54,879 bases of DNA. Source: Wenzhouxiangellaceae bacterium. Its GTDB lineage: Bacteria; Pseudomonadota; Gammaproteobacteria; Xanthomonadales; Wenzhouxiangellaceae. Where the stretch lies: positions 1-54,879 of the forward strand of contig JANQPN010000082.1 of NCBI GenBank assembly GCA_028289455.1, written 5' to 3'. Made by a program: the position numbers and the translations under genes. Below, in pieces: positions 34,767-43,760 of this stretch (positions are counted from its first letter, which is position 1; every line of letters starts with the position of its first letter). The notes beneath the pieces are model-generated. The model was not told where the DNA came from and made no database searches. It saw only the letters and a list, made by a program, of their open reading frames with translations.

Positions 34767-35549
34767 TTACCAGCGATCATCCTGTGCATAGCCCAGCCTG
34801 ATTAACAAATCGCCAAATCGGCGTTTGAATGATGCTTTGATGGCCGGTGTAAAGAAATCCTGCCATTGCCCGACCCGGCTGCCCTGACGGGCATGTTTAA
34901 AGTTTTTATCCTGTTTACTCACGTTGCTTAAAGCAAGGCTTTCACCGATCTCTATTGCTATCTGCAGCCTGTCACCGGAAAATCCATACCAGCTGAATAC
35001 CTTGGCAAAGGTATCTCGTTCATTGCCAATAACGTCTTCATAGCGCAATTCGAGAATTTTTCTATTGTCATAATCCCACTGCCCCATCAGCTCGGCCATT
35101 TTCCCTGCCACATGATTCAACTCATACAACAGCCCCTGCTCCTGATCCAGACTTTTCAGATGCTGCTGATAGGAAACGTCCGGCGGACGGCTGGTATGGG
35201 CCGGATTGGGTCTGGCGCACCATTCCTCATCAGTGCGCAAGTGGTAAAAATAAGCGGAGATCAGTAAATCACGCGGGTCGCGAACGATATGGGTGCCGAC
35301 ATAATTCGATAACAGACCGAAATCTATCTGGCTATGCGGAATAAGCAGCATATCTGTTTTCGGATCCAACTTTTCCCGCCAGTTGAAATACTGGCAGTGC
35401 ATACCAAAAGCCGTGGCCACTTTTTGCATGACCCGGTAAAAATAAACCGTCAGGCATTTGTGATAACAACAGTGAACAATCAGCGGTTTGCTCAATTTAT
35501 CTCCCTGAATTGAATTCATCCGGCCAATGGCCGGTCTCAGTTTCGACAT
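34767..35549 (-). CDS. Sulfotransferase-family protein (copy 1)
   Basis: This 260-residue cytoplasmic sulfotransferase would use PAPS as donor. The 5'-phosphosulfate loop is HCCYHKCLTVYF (about 27-38), an unusual cysteine-rich form of the common GxPRSGTT. The 3'-phosphate site is IVRDPRDLLISAYFY (about 90-104). The late KHARQGSRVGQWQDFFT corresponds to the RKG-GxGDWK dimer/cofactor motif. Start choice is open: ATG 35549 leaves only 31 bases to the divergent gene, while TTG 35495 has GGGAG 5 bases upstream and would start at SKPLIVHCC. The acceptor is unknown. Confidence 0.85.
   Translation of the reverse strand: MSKLRPAIGRMNSIQGDKLSKPLIVHCCYHKCLTVYFYRVMQKVATAFGMHCQYFNWREKLDPKTDMLLIPHSQIDFGLLSNYVGTHIVRDPRDLLISAYFYHLRTDEEWCARPNPAHTSRPPDVSYQQHLKSLDQEQGLLYELNHVAGKMAELMGQWDYDNRKILELRYEDVIGNERDTFAKVFSWYGFSGDRLQIAIEIGESLALSNVSKQDKNFKHARQGSRVGQWQDFFTPAIKASFKRRFGDLLIRLGYAQDDRW
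35520..35534. repeat. Palindrome CCGGCCA-A-TGGCCGG near a start
   Basis: Seven-base arms CCGGCCA and TGGCCGG around one base form a near-perfect palindrome. If the sulfotransferase starts at the TTG at 35495, this lies in its leader, 25 bases upstream, between divergent genes. It could be an operator or a leader hairpin; it could also be coding if translation starts at 35549. Confidence 0.3.
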
Positions 35550-35580
35550 GGTACTGTATTGATTTGATCATCCGCCACTG

Positions 35581-36270
35581 ATGTATAGACGAGTTACCCT
35601 CTCAGTTCTGCTGCTGCTGATAGCAGCAGGTTTTTATCTGGTTCGGTATCAACTACCGGATCAGCATGACCCGTTTGCCCTTCTGTCCATTGATTCCCCA
35701 CCCGGTTTGGCCACATCTTTTCAGTTAAGAAGAGTCAACAACAGCCCGAGGCTGTGTATGAAAGCCCTGTATAACAGCGATTTACAGTATCAGCCGCTGG
35801 CCGATCGGAACACCGGAAAAAACTGTGGTTTTTATAATGCCGTCAAGCTACAGCAATCAACCGTTGCCTATACGGGCGAGATCACTTTGTCCTGCCCGGC
35901 CATGGTTGCGCTGGCCATCTGGGAACGGCATGAACTGCAACCACTGGCACAGAAAATATTTGGACAAAAGGTTAAACAGGTCAGGCATTTCGGCACCTAT
36001 GCCTGCCGCAACATCAATAATGTCGGCAATGGCCGACGGTCACAGCATGCAACTGCCAATGCCATTGATATTGCAGGATTCGTGCTGACTGACGGTACAG
36101 ATATCAGCATTCAACACGACTGGCAGTCAGACTCTGACAAGTCACGCTTTCTGCATGCATTAAAAGACAGCGCCTGCGAATACTTTTCTACCGTACTCGG
36201 TCCCGACTACAACAGCCTGCATCACGACCACTTCCATATGGATATGGGGTTTTTTGAAATCTGCAAATAA
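35581..36270 (+). CDS. Extensin-family exported protein
   Basis: This 229-residue protein has an N-terminal membrane anchor or signal (SVLLLLIAAGFYLV, about 8-21). The C-terminal half, from CPAMVALAIWERHELQP (about 104-120), matches bacterial extensin-like proteins, ending with RRSQHATANAIDIAGF, then HHDHFHMDMG. The histidines and aspartates in SQHATANAIDI and HHDHFHMD resemble the zinc site of VanY/LAS peptidases, to which this family is thought related, so a periplasmic cell-wall role is plausible. It is divergent from the sulfotransferase gene and converges on the M24 peptidase. Confidence 0.88.
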   Translation: MYRRVTLSVLLLLIAAGFYLVRYQLPDQHDPFALLSIDSPPGLATSFQLRRVNNSPRLCMKALYNSDLQYQPLADRNTGKNCGFYNAVKLQQSTVAYTGEITLSCPAMVALAIWERHELQPLAQKIFGQKVKQVRHFGTYACRNINNVGNGRRSQHATANAIDIAGFVLTDGTDISIQHDWQSDSDKSRFLHALKDSACEYFSTVLGPDYNSLHHDHFHMDMGFFEICK

Positions 36271-36302
36271 CGTACTGATGGCAATTGCCTGCATCTACAT
36301 TG

Positions 36303-37697
36303 CTAATTCACAACATGCCACTGCGTCTGTCGGCCGGCCAGATAGTACACCAGCTCACCATCAAATACGGCATCCTGTTCCAGCTTTATCTGCACCAGTT
36401 GATTATCCCATTCAGGCACTGCATCCTTGATATTGCCTTCGATCGCGTAGACAGTGTTGGGATAAAGCTGCCAGTCTCCACGAATAGCGGTTTCGCCCTG
36501 GTTGTCCCACATGCCGATAGTCGGCCCGGGAGCATGCCCGAAAAAACCCAATGGGTGGGTGTAGGTGCTGGATACAATGCCTTCCGCCTGTGCCAGCCGC
36601 TGGGTTTCAGCCAGTATCTGATTGCCGCTGCGCCCGGCCACATAAGCATTGGTCAAATGGTCCTGCCAGCGGTTGCCTGTTGCCAGTGCCCGACGCAAGC
36701 CGGCCGGCACCTGATGCTCTCCCAGCTTCAGCACATAACCCATTTCCTGCGTATCAGTACACAGCTTGAGGTAGCAGATTCCTACATCGGTATGCAGCAC
36801 ATCGCCGGGCTGGATCACCCCGGAAGTGCCACAGAAAGGATTGTCGGCACTGCAGTCCAGCCCCTGACGCTGCAGGTTGACATACGGCATAAACCAGACC
36901 GGCAGATCCAACTCCTCAAACCGCTGGCGGATGTACCAGGCCACATCATCGGTGGTGGTTACACCGGCAGTAATCACACGGTTGGAAAAAGCCTCCCCGA
37001 TAACCATCCGGGCCAGCGATACCACGTGCGGGTACACTGCAAGCTCCGGCTCAGTGCGGGTTTCCACCCAGCGAATAACCAGCGCTTCTGCCGACGACAG
37101 CCGCTGCTCAAATCCATCGGGCAAAACTTCCAGCAACCGCTGATGCAAGCCTCTGGTCAGACCATCGGCTACCGGCCAGTGACGGGATACATTAATTCCA
37201 ATGCGGTCAGGGTCACGCTCAGCAATCAACTCACCCAGTGCCTGCCACTGAGCATCCAGCTCACCACCAGACCAGGCTGACTCATAGGGATCACCCAGTG
37301 GGTAACGATTGACTGTCAGACGGTCAACACTGCCGTCACCCTGTCGGTGAAAAATCAGCATGGTGGTGCGCCTGGCCGCAAATGATGGCTGCGGAACCAG
37401 ACTGAAATATACGGGATCTTCAGCATATTCACGCGCCAGCACCAGCCACATATCTATCCCGGTTTCCTGCATCAGGCGTGGCAGCAGCGTCTCCAGACGA
37501 TGCCTCAGCATATTGTTTTCCGGCTCGATCCGATCTCTTATCGGTAACACCGACAGGCCGCTGTCAATCATGCTGCCCTGATCCCAGTCGGCATCACCAG
37601 ATTGAGCAATACTGCTGACGCTGTAAGACATGATTATTATCACCAGCACCAGCCAGTATTTTAATAAAGTGTTTTTGCCTGCCGGTTTCAGAATCAT
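36303..37697 (-). CDS. Exported M24-family peptidase (Xaa-Pro aminopeptidase-like)
   Basis: This 464-residue protein has an N-terminal hydrophobic signal (YWLVLVIIIMSYSVSS, ending IAQ). The pita-bread domain holds the metal-ligand set: Asp in LHTDVGI, Asp in LCTDTQEMGYV, His in HPLGFFGHAPGP, Glu in YAIEGNI and Glu in IKLEQDAVF. It should bind two metals and cleave N-terminal residues before proline from peptides. GGAG lies 8 bases before ATG 37697; the 37733 frame extension is unsupported. It is divergent from the second sulfotransferase gene. Periplasmic location distinguishes it from cytosolic PepP. Confidence 0.88.
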   Translation of the reverse strand: MILKPAGKNTLLKYWLVLVIIIMSYSVSSIAQSGDADWDQGSMIDSGLSVLPIRDRIEPENNMLRHRLETLLPRLMQETGIDMWLVLAREYAEDPVYFSLVPQPSFAARRTTMLIFHRQGDGSVDRLTVNRYPLGDPYESAWSGGELDAQWQALGELIAERDPDRIGINVSRHWPVADGLTRGLHQRLLEVLPDGFEQRLSSAEALVIRWVETRTEPELAVYPHVVSLARMVIGEAFSNRVITAGVTTTDDVAWYIRQRFEELDLPVWFMPYVNLQRQGLDCSADNPFCGTSGVIQPGDVLHTDVGICYLKLCTDTQEMGYVLKLGEHQVPAGLRRALATGNRWQDHLTNAYVAGRSGNQILAETQRLAQAEGIVSSTYTHPLGFFGHAPGPTIGMWDNQGETAIRGDWQLYPNTVYAIEGNIKDAVPEWDNQLVQIKLEQDAVFDGELVYYLAGRQTQWHVVN

Positions 37698-37789
37698 CAC
37701 AAAGTCTCCACTACTGCATCCATCGGCCGCCAACCATAACGGCTAAAGCAGGCAGTGGTCAAAGAGTGAATATTCCACACAAAGGTTGC

Positions 37790-37817
37790 TTGGCCCAACG
37801 TCTACCCCCGGTATAAT
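37790..37817 (+). promoter_or_regulatory. Sigma-70-like promoter for the second sulfotransferase
   Basis: TTGGCC at 37790-37795, a 16-base spacer and TATAAT at 37812-37817 precede the gene by about 30 bases. The -10 is perfect, the -35 partial. Expected transcript start is near 37824. Confidence 0.5.
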
Positions 37818-37846
37818 CTGCCAGTGCTTATGAAAATACAGTTTTG

Positions 37847-38602
37847 ATGATGTCCAGCGGTAAGCGGTTTTTGTTTATCTGTGGCTGTGCCCGTTCAGGC
37901 ACTACTGCCTTTACCCATTTATTTACTGCCCACCGCCGAATTGTGCTGGGCATGGAACGCTACGGACGCCTGGCACGCCCGGATAACTTTGCCCTCTCCC
38001 CAGCGCATTTTGATAAGCAGCGATTCCTGAACGTACAGCCGGGAGATACTTTTTACGACGATTTTGAATCCTTCCACCGCTTTGATACCCAAATCGAAGA
38101 AAAATACAGCGATTGCATTTACACAGGTGACAAATGCCCGGATTTGTATCTGGCCTACGATCAGCTGTTTGCCGCTTTCCCTGAGTGCACGGTATTTTTT
38201 ATTTACCGGGATCTGATTGACGTTGCCTCCTCCTACCAGGCACGTTGCGAGGCAGGGCGAAACTGGCCATCACACAGAAATTATCAGGCCGCCATCAGTG
38301 ACTGGAATCGTTCGCTGCGATTGACACTGAAAGCCATTGAGTCGGGCTATCGTGTATTACCGGTCGGCTACCTGGATGTGTTCAGTTCTGAACATCCACT
38401 GGACACCATTTTTGCAGCATTGAATATCGACATGCCGCCGAATGTACATAAGCGGATCAGCGGCCTGCGGCGCCGGGCAGGCGAACTGGACGATATCAGG
38501 AAATCTTACTTAAATGCTGCGCAGATCGAGGAAGTCCGCCAGAGCATGGATGCTGCAGCTCTGGCGAAACTGAAAAAACTGAACATCCTGAATCAGGCTT
38601 AA
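37847..38602 (+). CDS. Sulfotransferase-family protein (copy 2)
   Basis: A 251-residue protein of the P-loop sulfotransferase type. The phosphosulfate loop is ICGCARSGTTAFTHLF (about 11-26), and FIYRDLIDVASSYQ (about 121-134) is the 3'-phosphate site. The rest has EKYSDCIYTGDKCPDLYLAYD and ends with a basic helix region. The sequence is very different from copy 1, so they are not recent duplicates. The start overlaps the stop of a tiny five-codon frame (37830-37847, TGATG); either ATG 37847 or 37850 fits. Its last four bases overlap the convergent M1 peptidase gene. The acceptor is unknown. Confidence 0.82.
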   Translation: MMSSGKRFLFICGCARSGTTAFTHLFTAHRRIVLGMERYGRLARPDNFALSPAHFDKQRFLNVQPGDTFYDDFESFHRFDTQIEEKYSDCIYTGDKCPDLYLAYDQLFAAFPECTVFFIYRDLIDVASSYQARCEAGRNWPSHRNYQAAISDWNRSLRLTLKAIESGYRVLPVGYLDVFSSEHPLDTIFAALNIDMPPNVHKRISGLRRRAGELDDIRKSYLNAAQIEEVRQSMDAAALAKLKKLNILNQA

Positions 38603-41283
38603 TGAGCGGCTCTGAGCGCTGCGCATAAAGCAATAGATTCTCCTGTCTGCTGCAGAGCCAGTTCATGACCGGGTGCCTGGTCACCATACTGTGAGAACAA
38701 TGATTGCAGCTCTGCAATTCTATCTTCACTGCAAAATATATCCGCCACCCGTGGCGTACGCCGACGCCACTGGCTGGGAATTTTATCCAGAATTACCGGC
38801 AGTTCAGCCTGATACCACTGCCAGTGCTCGGCACGCAGTGCCTGGTTTTTCAGCATACTGCTGATCATGTCGTAGCTTTCACGGGGGCCGGTGTCATCAC
38901 TGAGTGAATACGCCCTGGCCTCCGGCAACAGTTCGGCATCATTAAACCGGCCCAGCGCAATCGGCAATAGACCGGAAAAACGTGGATCGTCGATAGCATC
39001 TACGCTTCCGTTGATCAGGAAGCGGAAAAAATCGGCACCGATATCCTGGACCGCCACCGTTAACGCGGCTTGATATAAATCCGAGGCCAGCGCACCGGGA
39101 TCACGTGGCTGATTGAAGCCTGTAAAACGCATCGCCTGTTCAGCCAGTAACCCTCTGGCCGGCGGGTATTGCAGGGTAATCGCCAGGAAGTCCAGCAGTC
39201 GGTTTCTCAGCAATATCAGAGACTCCTCACTTGGCTCACCTATGCGCTCCAGCACCGCCAGATACACCGGTGTCAGCTGTTCACGAAGATCATCCGCCGC
39301 TGCAGCCGGCAAAACCGTATCAATATATCGGCTTAATGCATTCAATGGCGCCTGCACCACCTGGTGCACAGGAGCCTGTGCAGATAACCCAACCACCTGC
39401 AATAGCAATGCGGTATCCAGATGACCTGCTTCGAAACCGGCCACCCCACTGTCAACCAAAGCCAGTTGTTCTGCCGGTGACAACCGCTCAAAGTTGTCCA
39501 GCAGGTTTTGCCACATCTGCGTCGACAGCTGCCACCGGTAATAACCGCTGCCGTTGGCATTGGGCATCACCCATTCAGGACACTGATCCCCGGTCAGCTG
39601 CAGGTCGGGGTTTTCTCTGGTCACAATACCGCATTGCACCTGGGTCGAACTGCCGGACGGGTACCTCACACAGGCAGGTGTGCTCCAACTGAATTCATCG
39701 GTAACTATTGATGAGCCAAGCGGACGGTAACGTGATTGCCCCAAGGTCAATTCCACGCCAGCTGCCGCATCGCAATCCAGCTGGACATCCAGCAGCGGAA
39801 CACCCTGCTGTTCGACGAAGTCCTTGAATACGTCGGTCAACTCAGGTGTTCCTGTCTGCTCACCAATGGTTTGATAAAACTGTTGCGAATCCGCTTTACC
39901 GTCAGCATAGGTCTGCAGATAGCCCCCCAGCGCCCGGCGAAACTTTTCTGCGCCAAAATAACTATCCAGCATGTGGATCACTGCCTGGCTTTTCGAATAG
40001 GTAATACCATCATAGGCATTGCGGATATGCTCATTGAGATAAATCGGCTCCCGGATTGCCCGGGCCGAGGCCAGAGAGTCAGTTCGCATGACACCGAAAT
40101 TCCGCTCCAGCCCATTCAAGTCGTGACCGCCATCAGGCTCAAACAATGACAACACCATCGGTGTAGCCCAGGTGGCAAAGCCTTCCTTCAGCCACAAGTC
40201 ATCCCACCACGGCGGGGTAACCTGATTACCGAACCACATGTGCGCTATTTCATGCGCATGAATGCTCAGCAGATCCAATCTGGCTTTTGGCGCGGCATTA
40301 TCGCCCAGGAACAGACGCTGCTCCCTGTAGGTAATGGCGCCGGATAATTCTGTGGCTCCGCTTGGCCAGGCAGGCGCGGCAACGATATCAAGCTTGCGGA
40401 ACGGATAAGGTAATCCAAGCTCCTGCTCAAAAATTTCAATGTAGCGTGGAGTAATGTCCAATACATAATCCAACTCGTCACCCCTGCCGCTTCTTGCGAT
40501 ACCACGCAAGGGGATCGAAAAATCACGATACTCATTGGCTGGAATGTCGGGGCGCACGACAATATCAAAGGGACCAACGGCCAGGGACAGCAAGTAGGTC
40601 GACATCGGCGGCGTTGTGGCAAACTGGACCAGATCAAAACCATCATCAACCGATGTGCGGGATACTTCAGGCGCATTCCCAATTGCCGAATAACCCTTGG
40701 GTATGGTCAATGCGACAGTGAATGGCGCTTTGAAACCCGGCTGGTCAAAGCCAGGCAGATACTTGCGCGCCTGGATCGATTCCGATTTTGCCAGCGCGTA
40801 GTTATGGCCCTGCTCGCTCACATTAAACAACCCGGCAAGGTTTTGATCAAAATCCGCCTGGTATTCGAATTGCAGACTGATCCGGCCAGCCGGTTGTTCA
40901 CGACCAAAACCCACCCAGGCTACACCGGAAGGCAACACTTCCTGATAGCTGGCCTCACTTTCATTACCGTCAGCTGTATAAAGATTGACTGCGCTGACAC
41001 GTAAATACTGCCCATGAATCCAAATGCCGTCGGCTGGCTCAGCCAGCTCGATATCGATCTTTACCTGACCGCCAAAACTGCTCTCACGCGGGTCGATTCG
41101 CAGCTGAAGTTCATAAGCCAGTGGATATGCAGTGTCAGTCAGCTGGCCCGCCGGTGCAGCAGCAATATCCGGCTGAGTAGCCTTCAGCTTAGTTTCGTCA
41201 GAATCAGCATTTTGTTGATCCTGCCGCTGACATGCAGTCACCGCACAAAACAAAAAAACCAGTAGCCAAATTCGAGCCATCAT
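38599..41283 (-). CDS. M1-family zinc aminopeptidase lipoprotein
   Basis: An 894-residue protein that begins with a lipoprotein signal (LLVFLFCAVTAC, Cys18). The catalytic zinc motif is HEIAHMW (His344, Glu345, His348), with the third ligand Glu367 in LKEGFA. The substrate-recognition motif GxMEN is altered to GATEL (309-313), keeping the glutamate (Glu312). The conserved tyrosine lies in GITYSKSQAVIHML. The C-terminal half is all-helical, as in ERAP-type enzymes. It would cleave N-terminal residues from peptides outside the inner membrane. Convergent overlap of four bases with sulfotransferase copy 2. Two adjacent ATGs (41283, 41280) are possible starts. Confidence 0.92.
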   Translation of the reverse strand: MMARIWLLVFLFCAVTACQRQDQQNADSDETKLKATQPDIAAAPAGQLTDTAYPLAYELQLRIDPRESSFGGQVKIDIELAEPADGIWIHGQYLRVSAVNLYTADGNESEASYQEVLPSGVAWVGFGREQPAGRISLQFEYQADFDQNLAGLFNVSEQGHNYALAKSESIQARKYLPGFDQPGFKAPFTVALTIPKGYSAIGNAPEVSRTSVDDGFDLVQFATTPPMSTYLLSLAVGPFDIVVRPDIPANEYRDFSIPLRGIARSGRGDELDYVLDITPRYIEIFEQELGLPYPFRKLDIVAAPAWPSGATELSGAITYREQRLFLGDNAAPKARLDLLSIHAHEIAHMWFGNQVTPPWWDDLWLKEGFATWATPMVLSLFEPDGGHDLNGLERNFGVMRTDSLASARAIREPIYLNEHIRNAYDGITYSKSQAVIHMLDSYFGAEKFRRALGGYLQTYADGKADSQQFYQTIGEQTGTPELTDVFKDFVEQQGVPLLDVQLDCDAAAGVELTLGQSRYRPLGSSIVTDEFSWSTPACVRYPSGSSTQVQCGIVTRENPDLQLTGDQCPEWVMPNANGSGYYRWQLSTQMWQNLLDNFERLSPAEQLALVDSGVAGFEAGHLDTALLLQVVGLSAQAPVHQVVQAPLNALSRYIDTVLPAAAADDLREQLTPVYLAVLERIGEPSEESLILLRNRLLDFLAITLQYPPARGLLAEQAMRFTGFNQPRDPGALASDLYQAALTVAVQDIGADFFRFLINGSVDAIDDPRFSGLLPIALGRFNDAELLPEARAYSLSDDTGPRESYDMISSMLKNQALRAEHWQWYQAELPVILDKIPSQWRRRTPRVADIFCSEDRIAELQSLFSQYGDQAPGHELALQQTGESIALCAALRAAH

Positions 41284-41460
41284 CCAACCTGCCAGACAAA
41301 ACCAGCGCTAATGGTATCAGCAAGTTTCATCAAAAAACTGATGCCTGGGGCAACTGCCCATTGAATTGCGGCGGATAGGCAATTCAGTAATGGGATTGAC
41401 TGCTGATTATTCAGCAAACAACACCGGATTATTTCGCGGTGGCCAAACGCTGTACGTTTG

Positions 41461-41868
41461 TCAGTTGCTTAACCGCCAGGTGCCTTTGCATTCTCCTTCA
41501 TCGGGTTCCGCACTGCACTTGATATGCAGTGATCTCAGGAATGCATTGGTGATTGCTTTGGTCTGGCCGTTTCTGATGGTTTCAGTCGCTTCGAGATCAG
41601 AGTATTCAACCCGCATTGTCATCTCGCAATCACCTGTGTTGGTCACTGATATGGTGCCGTTCACCGGGTTACCGATAGCCTGCCAGTAACGCTCTTCATC
41701 GCCTCCACAGGTTTGCTTAATTCCGCCTTCAGTAACACCCCTTGGTGTCAGACTGGAAACCAGACTGAGGCCGCAATTCCCGGCTGCTTCAATCAGCGTT
41801 GCCGTGCTGAATTGATCAAGAATTCCGGTAAGCTGCTGAACATCAGATTTATTATCTCGCGCTGTCAT
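41461..41868 (-). CDS. Unknown small protein
   Basis: A 135-residue protein starting MTARDNKSDVQQLTGILDQF. GGAGG stands eight bases before ATG 41868, which decides the start; the longer frame to 41988 has poor sequence and no site. The body is moderately hydrophilic with cysteines in GNCGLSLV, KQTCGGDE, GDCEMTM and HIKCSAE, and a beta-rich middle (NPVNGTISVTNTGDCEMTMRVEYSD). I do not recognise a domain; there is no signal peptide, which is odd for so many cysteines. It stands alone between M1 peptidase and amidohydrolase genes on the minus strand. Confidence 0.65.
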   Translation of the reverse strand: MTARDNKSDVQQLTGILDQFSTATLIEAAGNCGLSLVSSLTPRGVTEGGIKQTCGGDEERYWQAIGNPVNGTISVTNTGDCEMTMRVEYSDLEATETIRNGQTKAITNAFLRSLHIKCSAEPDEGECKGTWRLSN

Positions 41869-42152
41869 ATGTGCACCTCCGTAAGCCATGCGGCTATACG
41901 TCCAAGTTAGCTGGCAACCGGCCAGCACCGTCATCGCAGTGCTGACTATTCCAGAGGTGTCACCTGATAACGCCCTGTAACAAGGCAAATAATTGCATGC
42001 TGTGTATCAGCATCTGATGCGGGTCCGTATCTATTCGGACAATTGCCTCCATGGCGTATTAGGAATTACTCAGCCCTCCTTTTAGCCGCACCCTGATATC
42101 TGGATCATAACTCCCTGCTCGAGATTCTGTAAATCAAACTTTGGCTGAGGCG
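41869..42152. other. 284-base gap upstream of the unknown small protein
   Basis: This stretch holds the leader and presumably the promoter of the gene ending at 41868, and the 3' region of the amidohydrolase. I saw a distant GGCTGAG/CTCAGCC pair (about 42142 and 42069) but no clear terminator and no convincing promoter. Confidence 0.35.
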
Positions 42153-43601
42153 CTATTTGCCCACCATGCCTTTAACTGAATCTATAAGCTCTCGCGACTT
42201 ATAGCCAATTCCGTTTTTGAACACAACTTCAACATTCCTCAAGTAATTGATGTCATCATCCGGACGGCCGCGAACCAGCATGATGTCAGCCTGCTTTCCG
42301 GGCGCCAGCGTGCCGATATCCGCAAGCTTTTCCAGGTATTCAGCACCATTCCGGGTAGCAATTCTGATCGCCTCGAGCGGGGTAAAACCGGCCTCTACCA
42401 ACAGTTCCATCTGCCACAAGGTGCCGAATCCGGCTATGGTGCCGCCAAGACCAGTGGGATCGGTACCGGCAAGCAGCAGCCCACCTGCTTGTACAAATGC
42501 CCGTTGAAAAGCCATTTCCACCTTGAGTGCATCATCCGCCATTGCAGCCATTGCTGCAGGCATACCTTTTTTGGTTTGCAAATAGCGTTGGCGCGCTTCT
42601 TCGCTTAATACACTGAGTGCATCATCAGTGGGGCGGGTGCGGCGGGTTCCGTAATCTGCAAATACCGCCAGTGTGGAGGTAATCGCAACATTGGCATCAA
42701 CCAGCTTTTTGATCAACGCTCGGATGCGGGCGGAGTTCACATCCAGGCCGGCGGTATAAGCGGCAGCATTGTACAGCTTGCATACATCGGCCTTCTTCCC
42801 AACCATAAAATCCGTTGCTGAATTGATTCCATGCTCAATATTATCGATACCCAGATCAATTGCTTCAGCAAAAGTAACCGAACATAAATGCCCGGTAACT
42901 TTGAAATCATGTGCATGCGCCTGTTCGATGGCTGCGCCCAGATTCTCACGACTGATAAAGTTATAAGCCTTAAAAGATGTCGCCCCCTGTTGTACCCAGA
43001 ATTCGACGATACGTTGCGCTTCATCAGGAGATTCTATAGGTTCGGCCTGATACAGGAATGATCCCGGCCCTTCGAGATAAGGTGCTGTAATGTCCATCTC
43101 CGGCCCGATAAAACGTCCTTCAATGATTCCGCGCTTGATCTGCAATTCATTAATCGGCTCCAGGCTGCCGGCGGTGCGCATGGTGGTAACGCCATGTGCC
43201 AGATACAGTCTCGGGAAAGCCACAGGCTGGAGATCGCCATAGTTCCCGATCTGCCCCTTGCTGGATGCATAAAACAAATGCTCATGCATCATCACCAGGC
43301 CTGGCAGCGCAGTTAAATCGCTGCCATCGACAATTCTGGCGTCGTCCGGCACCAGCGGGTTGGCGCCAATCTGCAGAATTCGACCTTTACGTATCAATAT
43401 GCTCTGGTTTTCCCTGGTCGATGAACCATCACCGGTAATCACGCGAACATTGCGTATAACAATGACCGGCTCATCAGCAAACACAAACTGTTTAAGGCTG
43501 TCGTGCAAAAACTGTGCCCGCTGTGCGTGAACGGTCGGAATATATGCCGAAATCAAAACACACAGACATGCTGTCAAGCCAGTTAAAATTCTCATTGCCA
43601 C
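42153..43601 (-). CDS. Exported amidohydrolase-family enzyme
   Basis: A 482-residue protein with a Sec signal (about 1-26, ending VHA) and an imidazolonepropionase-like metal site: HEH (His106, His108), carbamylated Lys211 in SFKAYNF, His238 in TGHLC, His257 in NIEHGI and Asp in AGTDPTG. It should hydrolyse amide or ring bonds in the periplasm; known relatives include exported dipeptidases and organophosphate-acid anhydrolases. AGGAG is 6 bases upstream of GTG 43601 and 12 from ATG 43595, so GTG 43601 is preferred narrowly. It is divergent from the PAS-AraC regulator, its probable regulator by position. Confidence 0.88.
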   Translation of the reverse strand: MAMRILTGLTACLCVLISAYIPTVHAQRAQFLHDSLKQFVFADEPVIVIRNVRVITGDGSSTRENQSILIRKGRILQIGANPLVPDDARIVDGSDLTALPGLVMMHEHLFYASSKGQIGNYGDLQPVAFPRLYLAHGVTTMRTAGSLEPINELQIKRGIIEGRFIGPEMDITAPYLEGPGSFLYQAEPIESPDEAQRIVEFWVQQGATSFKAYNFISRENLGAAIEQAHAHDFKVTGHLCSVTFAEAIDLGIDNIEHGINSATDFMVGKKADVCKLYNAAAYTAGLDVNSARIRALIKKLVDANVAITSTLAVFADYGTRRTRPTDDALSVLSEEARQRYLQTKKGMPAAMAAMADDALKVEMAFQRAFVQAGGLLLAGTDPTGLGGTIAGFGTLWQMELLVEAGFTPLEAIRIATRNGAEYLEKLADIGTLAPGKQADIMLVRGRPDDDINYLRNVEVVFKNGIGYKSRELIDSVKGMVGK

Positions 43602-43661
43602 TCTAGCTCCTGTTTAATTGTTGATATATCTTGTATTTGCCGCATCCGGCTATCCCAACAA

Positions 43662-43690
43662 TTGACTGTAAACCGGCTTGTTTCTATAGT
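43662..43690 (+). promoter_or_regulatory. Near-consensus sigma-70 promoter for the PAS-AraC gene
   Basis: TTGACT at 43662-43667, exactly 17 bases, then TATAGT at 43685-43690: five of six consensus bases in each hexamer. The expected start of transcription is near 43697, giving a ~64-base leader with AGGAG before ATG 43761. It lies in the 159-base region shared with the amidohydrolase. Confidence 0.75.
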
Positions 43691-43760
43691 CTTGGCAGAT
43701 ATGCGCACGTACATGCCTGTTGAGAACCATTGCACTCACAAAGGCTGACAGGAGAGCAAA

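Noticed and set aside
36285..37280. Long plus-strand frame opposite the M24 peptidase gene
   Set aside because: It is antisense to a gene with conserved catalytic residues and contains no motif; its length comes from the GC-skewed codon pattern of the true gene.
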